NCBI GenBank assembly: GCA_963693315.1
Contig: OY856188.1
Span: 158,234,694 to 158,298,693 of the forward strand
Reading direction: 5' to 3'
From: Diogma glabrata
Lineage: Eukaryota; Arthropoda; Insecta; Diptera; Cylindrotomidae
DNA: 64,000 nt
Shown: in pieces, positions 51,114 through 62,761 of the stretch
Position numbering within the stretch: the first letter of the stretch is position 1
Layout of the letters: every line of letters begins with the position of its first letter
The notes under the pieces: generated by a model
Databases searched by the model: none
The model's input: only the letters and a program-made list of their open reading frames with translations
What the model was told of the DNA's origin: nothing
Program-made: the position numbers and the translations under genes

Positions 51114-51478
51114 GTCCTAGCGGCAGGATGTCCGCTAGAAATAGGTAAATTTCGAGATCAGACAGTTTTGTGTACAAGTAGAATCTGATGTATCAGATTA
51201 TTTTAAACAAAACAAACTAATCACAAACAAATATCGAACAAATTTTAAAAAGAAAATTAGCTACATATAAGCAAAACTACATCTATCCAATTTTGCAACA
51301 AACAAATATCAGATCTACCATGTGTGACAGACAATTTATGGAAAACAAACGCCAACCTAATCTATATCATATGTCGTGCAACTACTGCAAAATATCAAAA
51401 GAGTTTATTTCTAAGAAAAAAAGTTTTTTTCTTCTATTCAAATCTTTTTATTTTTTTTTCATTGACTGTTATAATAGA
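51114..51478 (-). mobile_element. Helentron/DINE-1-like family H1, 3' end only, copy d
   Basis: On the minus strand the family 3' region (ATGTAGCTAATTTTCT, AATCTGATACATCAGATTC, GAAATTTACCTATTTC) ends with CTAGCGG-ACATCCTG-CCGCTAG, the clearest version of the 3' hairpin, then GAC and a T run. The paralogous sequence at 31120-31140 shows the uninterrupted A/T run, consistent with T-run insertion. The 5' part is missing. Confidence 0.72.
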
Positions 51479-51803
51479 GCAAGAACCCGCGACGGCCAGA
51501 CCTTCGTTATTTTATAAAAGCTGAAAGTTTCTCTGCGCATACCCCCCTACTAAGGTAGGAACGATTAGCGACATATGAAGTTTGGATCATGGTAGCTTTG
51601 GCAGGGAGCAGGTTACAAAGGGGCCTCCAAAGCTACTTTCACGAAACTAACTAAAGCTAATTTTTTTATATATTCTTGGGGATAGTATTAGAAGTCACGT
51701 CACCCATTGCCAGACACTTACTATCGTGGAAACCCCCTGCCAGACACCCTTAAACTTTAAAGTTTAAATTATATGCGTTTGGGCATTAAAACAAAGTCGT
51801 AGA
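51479..51803. other. Unassigned stretch
   Basis: No gene recognised. The last 40 bases (GGGCATTAAAACAAAGTCGT) are shared with the left flank of P4. Confidence 0.4.
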
Positions 51804-51945
51804 AAAAGTATATAACAAACCTCGAGCTGCAAACCATTTTCCATGCTCGTGAAGGTCCTGCAATCGCCGCTACGCGTCTCGTGCGCAATAATTTCACTTG
51901 CATGTAAAGTGCTATTTACAGCGCTACGTATGTAATATACTATTT
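51804..51945. repeat. Palindromic element P6
   Basis: About 85% similar to P4: CCTCGAGCTGCAAACCATTT on the left, GTGCTATTTACAGCGCTACG on the right, terminus ATGTAATATACTATT. The centre GCCGC-TAC-GCGTC has one mispair. It differs from P4 at several stem positions. Confidence 0.65.
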
Positions 51946-52171
51946 TGTAATTTCGAATCATAATTCAACGTATTTCGGTATTGTCAACAATGTCAAAAAG
52001 TGAGATTTTTCCGCACTGTTTTATTTTTCATAGAAAATTGTCTCAATGCTAAGTTGATAATAGGAATGTTTATTTATATTTTAATATGAATGTTGATTGT
52101 AAAAAATTTGGTTGCAGAATAATTTTGTTTAATTGTGGTTCGGAATTGCAAAAAAACGTTGTGTGCAACTA

Positions 52172-52530
<359 letters not shown>

Positions 52531-53820
52531 GGGTGTTCCTTAATTTTCAATTTCAAAATATTTTTGGTCTCACCCCCTAAATTGGTGTGTATACGTATAA
52601 AAATGAGCTGCAAGAAATTTTAGGTCAATCAAATAAAGTTAACCCGTGCCGACTTGAAGTTGAACTTTGGCTTAAGAGTTATTCTATATGAAATCATCGC
52701 AAAAAGAGAAAAATTGTTGCTGCACTGTTTTAGATGTTACTCAAACTTTGTGGAAATGTTCTTTAGGGTTAAAAAAATCATAACCCACAAGGATTTAATT
52801 TTCGCAAGCGCCACTTCCGCTCCACACAAAATAAAGCACTTGAAAAGTCGTATTTTTGTGTTTTGCGGTTTTAGCTGTAAAACTTTTTCTAATAAAGATA
52901 TTGATTCGATTAAGGTGGCATTATAAAGCTGAAAGATTGTAGTTTCTTAAACAAAAATAAAAATTGACATAATTTATATATTTAAAAAATGAAAGAGTGT
53001 TGAAAATACGTATATTTTATGGATTTCTTGTGATTTTCAATTGACACCAGCGTCTGCGCTGTTTAATATAAAAGTCAAAATGTTCTCAAATATCAAAGTG
53101 CACATATCGTTATAGTATAAAAAATTAAAATCGACTCGTTCAGTCAACTCGTAATGCAAAAACTCTTTACTTGAAATTTTGAAATTTCAACAATTTGCAT
53201 GTTTCAGGCTACAATTTGGACGTGTTTGGTAAAAGAAAAAAATTTGAAACTAGCAGGATATTTAGTTCTTACCTTTAACTTTAAAAAACTTAAACGTTTG
53301 TTTTGTTATTTCCTCTTGACGCGGGTGTACAGGCGTTTAAGGAGAAGCCAACCCTTTGTTTCTTACAGCTTACAGCTTCTTACTTATAGCTTACAGTTTC
53401 TTACATTTTTATTTTTGTTTAAGAAACTACAATCTTTCAGCTTTATAATGCCACCTTGATCGAATCAATATCTTTATTGGAAAAAGTTTTACAGCTAAAA
53501 CCGCAAAACACAAAAATACGACTTTTCAAGTGCTTTATTTTGTGTGGAGCGGAAGTGGCGCGTGCAAAAATTAAATCCTTGTGGAATTTGATTTTTTGAA
53601 CCCTAAAGAACATTTCCACAAAGTTTGAGTAACATCTAAAACAGTGCAGCAACAATTTTTCTCTTTTTGCGATGATTTCATATAGAATAACTCTTAAGCC
53701 AAAGTTCAACTTCAAGTCGGCACGGGTTAACTTTATTTGATTGACCTAAAATTTCTTGCAGCTCATTTTTATATGTATACACACCAATTTAGGGGGTGAG
53801 ACCAAAAATATATCATAATT
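52531..53820. mobile_element. Foldback element F3, ~417-bp arms
   Basis: 52549-52965 and 53404-53820 are inverted copies at about 97% identity. The left terminus is GGGTGTTCCTTAATTTTCAA; the right terminus runs into the assembly gap. Both arms preserve the same ~100-codon open frame (ILYEIIAKREKLLLHCFRCY), but it lacks an ATG and has a stop just upstream, so it is probably open by chance. The central ~440 bp is unique. Confidence 0.82.
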
Positions 53821-54020
53821 NNNNNNNNNNNNNNNNNNNNNNNNNNNNNNNNNNNNNNNNNNNNNNNNNNNNNNNNNNNNNNNNNNNNNNNNNNNNNNNN
53901 NNNNNNNNNNNNNNNNNNNNNNNNNNNNNNNNNNNNNNNNNNNNNNNNNNNNNNNNNNNNNNNNNNNNNNNNNNNNNNNNNNNNNNNNNNNNNNNNNNNN
54001 NNNNNNNNNNNNNNNNNNNN
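53821..54020. other. Assembly gap, 200 N
   Basis: Exactly 200 N between the F3 right arm and an RTE-like endonuclease fragment; both features are probably truncated by it. Confidence 0.99.
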
Positions 54021-54500
54021 ATCTTGTTTTCCGATTATCGGCTGTCTAATTTCTTGTAGAGCAATAATATTAATCCTATACCTCTCAGCCTCTGTTTCCA
54101 GACTTATAAGAGCATCAGGAGCGCTCAGGCTGCACACGTTCCACGTTCCGATTCGGTAGTCTGGTCCTTTTCCACGTCCAGGTAAAATTATGTTTTTTTG
54201 TCCGGGTCTGTTATTCTCTTTCTGATAACCAAATTTAACATATTAGTTTTTTCCGGGGTTAGGGTGTTAACCTTAGGCCCAACCCAAATTGTCGTAAATG
54301 GGTCCGTTCTGCATATTAAGGTCACCAGAAACAACCTTTTTACACGTTTATATAGCGAGCCGCTTGATTCAAGACAGACGCCCGCTCCAAGCCGCCCCTG
54401 ACGTGGAGAACAGAAGCTTGAGTCACATTGGTCGTAAGGCGCCAATTCGCTGTGATGTAGCGTCATTGACTAAGCAGTTTTTACTCTGCTTGTCTCCAAT
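54021..54500 (-). pseudogene. RTE-like LINE: endonuclease N-terminus and leader
   Basis: The minus strand encodes GTWNVCSLSAPDALISLETE, then AERYRINIIALQEIRQP. This is the start of an APE-type endonuclease with the TWN and ALQE(I/V)R catalytic blocks typical of RTE-clade elements. Upstream, a 92-residue leader frame (ending ITDPDKKT) precedes it in another frame. The rest is lost in the gap. Confidence 0.72.
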
Positions 54501-54596
54501 ACACCAACCTAATTCTGTCAGCATTACCCAGGCAGCACGGCGTGGACGTCGAATTTCGGATTTCGCTACCCATGTTCAATTATATTTACGAAAACA

Positions 54597-55232
54597 AACA
54601 GCTAAATTTTTTTTCCAAAAAATTATCTAAAAAATAAATGAAATCTTTCTTTTGACACACTTGACAACATTTTTGGACAAACTTATAATGTCATAATTCT
54701 CAAGAATAATAATAACATTTAATGTCAAACAAATAATAAATTTTATTTTTTTCTAAAAAATAAATAAAAATCTTTCTTTTGACACACTTGACAACATTTT
54801 TTTGACAAACTTATAATGCAATAATTTAGATTTTTGTCTCGCATACCAATCCCGACCATCAAGATTTCTTCAAATTCAATGTTCCTATTCGTAATCACTT
54901 AAAATGAAAGTTTTTAAAGCAAAAAATATACAAATTTTCTTATTTTGACACACTTGACGATTTTTTTGACACACTTCCGGTACAGTTATCGAACACATCG
55001 TCCTTTTGGCTCTTTCCATTGAGTAAACCTGTTTTTAGAAAATTTTTGAAATCCGTCCAGCGGTTTTCTAGATTTCGTAGGTTGTGACGGCCGGTCGGTA
55101 GACAGACATACAATTTTTTTTACATCAGTAGGTCCTAAAATGTCGAAAAATGACAAAAAAAGTGGGGGTAAGAATTTCACTTTTAGCTCATGAATGTAAT
55201 ACTTAGGTCTTTCAGACCGAAGTAGTTATTGA
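54597..55232 (-). mobile_element. Helentron/DINE-1-like family H3, copy c
   Basis: The minus strand starts with CTTCGGTCTGAAAGACCTAAG and the conserved H3 head (TTACCCCCACTTTTTTTGTC, CCTACTGATGTAAAAAAAAT, GTATGTCTGTCTACCGACCG), followed by two ~150-bp TTTTGACACACTTGACAA units. It ends at AGCTGTTTG. The shortest and cleanest copy, useful for defining the family. The 64-residue frame across the head (LSTDRPSQPTKSRKPLDGFQ) parallels that in copy b. Confidence 0.65.
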
Positions 55233-55407
55233 AATATTTCTGAATAAAAGGTTTATAATAATTATTTCACATGACGGCATTTTATTAATAATGTTACTTT
55301 ATTAATAAAAGATTAAAATTATACAAAAACAGTTTTATTACCTAATTTGTTTTTTAAAATTTAATAGTTAAAACTGAAACCAATATTATTTTTCTTGATT
55401 CGCTTAC

Positions 55408-55463
55408 CTTGCCAAAACTCCCCTTTCCAATAGCGCGCAGTATTTGAAAATGATCAAAATTTA
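55408..55463 (-). CDS. STK32: Exon of STK32 (YANK)-family serine/threonine kinase
   Basis: The minus strand reads TTTTTCTTTCAG | 56-bp exon | GTAAGCG, giving clean acceptor and donor sites. Two bases complete a codon from the preceding exon; the next 18 codons encode NFDHFQILRAIGKGSFGK and end in phase 0. This is the start of the kinase domain of STK32A/B/C (YANK) proteins, whose known sequence in this place is NFDHFEILRAIGKGSFGKV; GKGSFG is the glycine-rich ATP-binding loop. The kinase is an AGC-like Ser/Thr kinase of poorly known substrate. The intact frame and splice sites amid decayed transposons indicate selection. Upstream exon (higher coordinates) and downstream exons (lower coordinates) were not recognised, so both flanking introns are long or reach outside the window. 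Confidence 0.87.
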
Positions 55464-55659
55464 CTGAAAGAAAAATAATTTTTAATAATAAATAAAACGT
55501 TTGAATCTAGCTAGTAACATAGTAACAGTATATTTTACTAATAAGATATATGCGAAAGCGAACGGCGATAGCCAAGTGAGGGAAAGTCAAGAAATCTATC
55601 TCAAATGTCCTCAAATCCTTTAGCACTAGTAGCAGACAATAGTTCTAGTATCGAATCCA

Positions 55660-56200
55660 CAAATTTGATTTGGTTAAAGCATTCGATTTGTACCTACGAT
55701 GCACGGATAAAGAAATCCCTTTGCATTCTGTCACTATAACAGTGAGTAATTTTAACTGAGACTGTTTGTACAAACCGATAGACGTGTAAATTGGGGAAAA
55801 GAATACGTTTGAGATATGATGAATCCATTCATCCGAGCACTGATGGTGACGATATTTATAAAAAAAACAAGATCAGCAACAGTGCGACGGTGTTGTAAGG
55901 AATTAAGATTTGATGTCAAATTACGATCACCCAAAACTCATATAGCACACTTTTTAACAGAGTCTAGAAGAGCCAGGATAGCAACAGATGCAGTGCCTCA
56001 AATATGATAGCAATACTATATACAGGGATGAATATAGGACTTATAAATGTGGAGTACTTGATATGGAGTGAAATATTTTTTACATTTATTGAGGGGCCCG
56101 ATTTTTGGTGACGTACTTTTTTCCCGATACCGATATGAACGTTCCAGAGTAGGTTTTTGAGAGAACTCACTCTTCTAGTAACAATCAAGAGATGAAAGCT
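55660..56200 (-). pseudogene. FADD-type LINE remnant
   Basis: Colinear with 37290-37770 at ~75-80% DNA similarity. The minus strand retains GDRNLTSNLNSLQHRRTVAD and scraps of the motif around PCIYSIAIIF, with many frameshifts. It lies 200 bp upstream of the kinase exon, within its intron. Confidence 0.78.
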
Positions 56201-56261
56201 TAATTTTCGAAATATGAACGTATTTAGTGAAATGGAAATAAATTTAACAAGAATAAGGCGT

Positions 56262-56775
56262 ATATTTTACTACGGCCTGAAGGACCTCAGTGTAAGTATT
56301 ACAATCTCGATACAAAAGTTTTTGTTTAATATTTTCGGTGGTAACTTTGAGTAGTAGCTTTGAATCTTGAGAAATTTTGATGATCGGCATCAGTATATGA
56401 GACCATGCATCTTGATTATTGTGTTATAGGTATGTAACAAAAAAATCGTTAAGTGTGTCAAAAGAATAATTTTTACATATTTTGTTTCCTAATTTTTTGA
56501 CAAACATATTATTAGAAACAAAACAAGAAAAATTGCAAATTTTTGCTTTAAAAACGTTCATTTTAAGTAATGTAGAGTAGTAACATTGAATGTAGAGAAA
56601 TCTGGATGGTCGGCATCGGTATATGAGACCAAGAACTTGATAATTGTATTATGAGTGTGTCAAAAATATCGTCAATTGTGTCAAAAGAATAATTTTAATT
56701 TTTTTCCCCAATTTTTTGGAAAAAACTAAAATTAATTATTTGAATGACATGAAATATAATTGAACATTAAATTGG
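56262..56775 (+). mobile_element. Helentron/DINE-1-like family H3, decayed copy d
   Basis: CTACGGCCTGAAGGACCTCA and repeated GTGTGTCAAAAGAATAATTT, TTGATGGTCGGCAT-like and GACATGGAT words match H3 copy a. The head with the CCCCCACTTT block is lost. Confidence 0.5.
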
Positions 56776-57786
56776 ACATGGATTATGGTCTTATCCAGTT
56801 TCAGCTCCTCCTTACTTATAGGAATAGTTGGAAAATATCAAGTTGTTGCAGATTAAATGTCGTTTTTTAACAAAAATTGTAATTACAAGGGAAATTTATT
56901 AAGAAATTTTTTGGAAAATCTTTGAATTTTTGGTTATGTAACACCACACTTAAACCCAGAAAAAAGTCAAATATAATAAAAGACAAATAAAAACAATCTC
57001 TTGTTACTTTACGAAAACTTACGCCAAGTGCCAACGGCAAACAGTGTTAAAATAAAAACAAATTATAAAATAAGATATAAGAAAATAACAAATTATTACA
57101 ATTTATCTCACTCTTTTTTAATATTTATTTCATATTTAATATTTATTTAGCGTGACGATGACTCGAATATATAAATTTTTCCCCATACAAAAAAAACTTT
57201 TCCCCTTTTTTGAACTTATCACTTCAAAAATGGTACAAAAATCATTAACAGAAAATAGAAAAAAAATGAAAAAATAAAACAACAACAAAAAGTATAAAAA
57301 AGAGCTGCAAAACATTTCTTTTAAAAACTGAATAAAATATTGAGATGTCGTAAAAATCACCTACATGCATTTTACTTCGCATTGGCGTCACACTGTGCTA
57401 AAAGACAATAGCAATAACCTTAAAAAATTACACTATCGATACATTTTAAATACCGTGTATTGTCCGCAGCCTTAAACTGTGTTTCAATCAATCTTTTGTG
57501 ATGAAGATGTCAACTCATATTGAAAGAGAAATACATAGTCAAATAATTTTTTTTAAGTAATGAATGAAAAGGCACCTTATTCTACGAAAACTTAAGTTTT
57601 TATATACTAGATGATGAAATCATAGCTTTTGAAATGCGTATATAGTAAAAAATAAAACTCAGTAAACAAGAATAAGGTGCTTTTTCGTTCATTATTTTAA
57701 AAAATTATTTTAAAAACAAGCCAAAAAATGTATACTCAAATAGATGAAAGACGTGATCTACGCAGGTGAAAAAGTCGAAATTTGAG
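56776..57786. other. AT-rich stretch without gene
   Basis: Contains phrases that recur near 58520-58860 (CAATAGCAATAACCTTAAAAA; GAATATATAAA...CCATACAAAA), suggesting an unnamed dispersed repeat, and the hairpin annotated at 57567. Confidence 0.45.
57567..57684. repeat. Decayed relative of the 231-bp palindrome
   Basis: AAAAGGCACCTTATTCT and AGAATAAGGTGCTTTTT pair at the ends. The right half carries CATAGCTTTTGAAATGCGTA and ATAAAACTC...AACAAGAATAAGG, as in the palindrome at 32673-32903. The left half is shortened. Confidence 0.65.
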
Positions 57787-58322
57787 CTTGCCCATTTTTG
57801 ATGTTCCTGAAACTTGGCATATAAGTAGTATGGACAAAATAAAAAATACTCCTTATTTTAAAAATTTTTTAAAGTGCATAGTTTGAGCATAGGGGGCACC
57901 CCAACATGCAAGAATTTCGACCTCTTTGTAAATTTGATATATTTTAGAGTAAGGATAGAACTATTTTAAGAAAAAAAATTAATTAAATTCCAATTGATCT
58001 TTGACCCTAGCGCCATCTTTAAAAAAGTTTTTTAATATTTTATTTAAAAATTAATTATAAAACCAATAAATTAATTTTTTTTTAAACGACTAATTAATCA
58101 TCTATCAAACAAAAAAAAGTTTGATGAAATCGGTATAGCCGTTCTTGAGCAATTGAATTTCAAAGTTACATCGGATTTGCAGAATTTTCATTTTTCATGC
58201 ATGTTGGGGTGCCCCCTATGCTCAAACTATGCACTTTAAAAATTTTTTAAAATAAGGAGTATTTTTTATTTTGTCCATACTACTTATATGCCAAGTTTCA
58301 GGAAAATCAAAAATGGTCAAGT
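57787..58322. mobile_element. Foldback element F2, ~125-bp arms
   Basis: 57787-57910 and 58198-58322 are inverted copies at about 95% identity (CCTGAAACTTGGCATATAAG; TTTGAGCATAGGGGGCACCC). The 287-bp loop is unique. No coding frame. Confidence 0.82.
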
Positions 58323-59279
58323 TTTCACAACTCTGTTTAGAACACGTTTTTCATCAATAGTGATTTGTATTTGCCTTACCTTATTTCACGGGAATGAAAT
58401 TGTGGAAAATAATGATGGGAAAGCCAAAATTTTATTATTTTTAGAACACTGCCTGCCAAAAAAATAATTAATTTTCTTGTTAATATCGAAACGATAATAA
58501 TTTGAACGAAACGGAAAAAGACAGTAGCAATAACTTTAAAAAACTGCATTATAGATCAATTTTTTATTCGTGAAAAGAAATTTTTATGATTTTTATGAAT
58601 TCATGAATAAAAAAACAATAATTTTAATGCAATTTATTAAAAAAGAACAATAAAAAAATGTACCAATCATGTAATTGAACTTTCGACCTAAAGAACCTCA
58701 GTCAACCGCGATATGCATATTACAATTTGAAACGTTACGACCGAATATAGGTATTTTATACTTAAATTATTAGTGTGCCGATAATTTGAATATATAAAAT
58801 TATTTCCATACAAAATTGCACAAGGCGCCTACAAATGTTTTCACTTCAAAAATATCTAGGTAAATGATGAAAATGATTCTATATGTTTAATGATATGAAC
58901 CAAATCAAAAATGGAGAATGCGCATTTAATAATACATTATATATCAAGGTGGGCAAATGAGCTATTATTGACCGAGAACTTTTTGAGGAGCGCCAAGGGA
59001 CAGGCCCGACAAGAGAGAGGGGGAGAGGGGTTTACACCCTGACCCGGCTTTTTAAAAGGGCCCGGTCTCCGACCAAAATGAAAATATTATATATACAAAA
59101 AATTATTTTTAACCAAAACTAAAGTTTATGTAGATTTGATTTTCCACTAAATTCTTACCATTAATAAAATACACAATTATTTAATTTAGGTTTAAAGGCT
59201 TCAAGGTTTAAATAGGAAGTTTTTCTTTTCACAAGTGGGTCATATAATAGATGCTACATATGATATTACATATTTTTTT
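58323..59279. other. Non-coding stretch, tRNA-like patch inside
   Basis: Apart from the tRNA-like patch, a GC-richer segment (58985-59060: GACAAGAGAGAGGGGGAGAG, then GACCCGGCTTTTTAAAAGGG) stands out. A similar GGGCCCG...CCCCCGGGCC block occurs near 62370. No gene recognised. Confidence 0.4.
58655..58735 (-). pseudogene. tRNA-like sequence, second copy
   Basis: The minus strand reads ATCGCGGTTGACTGAGGTTC, then TTTAGGTCGAAAGTTCAATT, with a B-box-like AGTTCAATTAC. Its T/A-rich downstream tail (CATTAAAATTATTGTTTTTT) is shared with 40560-40718. Probably a tRNA-derived repeat rather than a functional tRNA. Confidence 0.42.
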
Positions 59280-59400
59280 TTTTTTTAATAAAATGTATTG
59301 TGTAGTAGGAATTACAATATGTGTCACAATAACACATAAAAACCTTTTAAGACCAAGGTCCCACAACAACATACGTTCAAAGGTGTTGATGGACGTAAAT
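59280..59400 (-). pseudogene. FADD-type LINE 3' tail
   Basis: The minus strand matches the last ~110 bp of the 42414-42759 copy (GTTGTTGTGGGACCTTGGTC, TGTGACACATATTGTAATTC, CTACTACACAATAC) and ends in a short A run. It abuts H1 copy b. Confidence 0.82.
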
Positions 59401-59418
59401 CTTTCTTTTTTTGTTTTT

Positions 59419-61362
<1,944 letters not shown>

Positions 61363-61384
61363 TTTTTTTTTATATTTTTTTGTT

Positions 61385-62075
61385 AAGGAATGGATAACTA
61401 AACAAAAAATCCTATCACTGACAAAATATGACATAGGCCCAATATTTTATGATAGAATAGAGAAAATAAATGTAAATTAAAAAAGTAAATAGCAAAATTA
61501 TTACAAAAAATTTGCTGAAACCAAAACAAAAAATGTAGTTGCCAATAATCCAGCCGGTTGCATATTCCTTGATACTGTGACGCACATAAGGAAAGGATAA
61601 AAAGCGGTCAATTTTACAAAGTACGATTTTAAAAAAATTTAACAGTAACCAAAAAAATCAAAAGTGAGATAGTATTGGAGGACCGGAAAAAGACAACGTG
61701 AATTAATCTTGTTTTTGACCACTTGTATTAGCAACTGGTGTTTGAGCACCACCCATGATAAATATGTATTTTTTCTCTCACAATAACAAAAACAATTAAC
61801 ACAAACCATTCGCGCTTTGAAGTTCTAAAATGGAGAATATATTACACGACTTAGTAAATGTTTTCTAAATTGAAACTTTAGTTTCTGCTTCTCAGCAACA
61901 GCAACAAAAATATTGTAGCTGGATTATTGGCAACACCTTTTTTTTGTTTTGTAACTGCAAAGTTTTAAATTAAATTTGATATTTATCTCTTATTATATTT
62001 TTTATTTTTCGCTATTCTATCACGAAATATGGGGGCTATGTCATATTTTATATAGGTTTAGTTATTCATTCTTTA
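61385..62075. mobile_element. Foldback element F4, ~170-bp diverged arms
   Basis: The left half (GGATAACTAAAC, AAATATGACATAGGCCCAAT, TATGATAGAATAGAGAAAA, TTGCCAATAATCCAGC) recurs inverted on the right (61905-62072). Arms are about 80% similar, so it is older than F1 and F3. It directly follows the 3' end of H1 copy b. Confidence 0.72.
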
Positions 62076-62099
62076 AAAAAGTATAAAAATACAGAATAC

Positions 62100-62245
62100 C
62101 AAAGATTTGCGTTTATCAACACGGTACCAAGGTACCACAACAAACGCATGTTGTTGTGGTACCTTGGTCTCAAAAAGGTTTTTATGTGTTGTTGTGACAC
62201 ATATTGTGATTCCTACTACACAGCAACATTTTATGAAAAAAAAAA
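62100..62245 (+). pseudogene. FADD-type LINE 3' tail with a local palindrome
   Basis: Plus-strand tail (CATGTTGTTGTGGTACCTTG, GTGTTGTTGTGACACATATT, CCTACTACACAGCAAC) followed by an A run. The first 45 bases form a palindrome (CCAAGGTACCACAACA...TGTTGTGGTACCTTGG), so the tail start was copied in inverse orientation. Confidence 0.78.
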
Positions 62246-62623
62246 TGAACTTGCCTATATTTTAACATTCTTGTAAAAATTGCTTTTAAAAACAAATACA
62301 ACATTTTATTTTTTTGTGATATTATAATTTAATAAGTTAATAAAAATAACATAAATGTAAAGAGGGCCCGTAATTCATTTCCCCCGGGCCCCGGTTTTTT
62401 GCCGAGGGATATAAAAGTCGTGGTCTATATTTTGCCTTCTCAACCGAAGAATATATAAATATTTGTTTAACTAGTAACACTAATTATCATATTCAATTTG
62501 ATAAGAGCATTGAAATCATATTAGATGGAATGCTAATTCCATACAAAATTAAAAAAAAAAAAAAACGACAACAAAAGTTATTCCTCTCGTTCTACGTTCA
62601 TTTTTTCCACTGCCAATATAAAG

Positions 62624-62761
62624 AATAGTAGATTCTTGCATGAGCTTAGAATGAAGGCAATTCCTTACGAGGATGAAGTTTCCCGGAACGAGCGTAGCAA
62701 GTGGAGGGAATCATCCGAGTGAAGAATTGCCTTCATTCTAAGCGAATACAAAAATACTATT
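62624..62761. repeat. Palindromic element P7
   Basis: Perfect 20-bp stem GCTTAGAATGAAGGCAATTC (62644-62663) with its inverse at 62724-62743. Termini AATAGTAGATTCTTGCATGAG and ...AATACTATT. The centre contains ACGAGCGTAGCAAG, the inverse of CTTGCTACGCTCGT. Confidence 0.7.

Noticed and set aside
52654..53715. Conserved ~90-residue frame in both arms of foldback F3
   Set aside because: No ATG (TTG start), a stop immediately upstream, and conservation is explained by the arms being inverted copies.
53821..54137. Host protein containing TWNVCSL
   Set aside because: The pattern with ALQEIRQP is a LINE APE endonuclease start, not a host gene.
62624..62761. Rho-independent-terminator-like hairpins among the palindromes
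   Set aside because: The DNA is eukaryotic and the elements have transposon-like shared termini.
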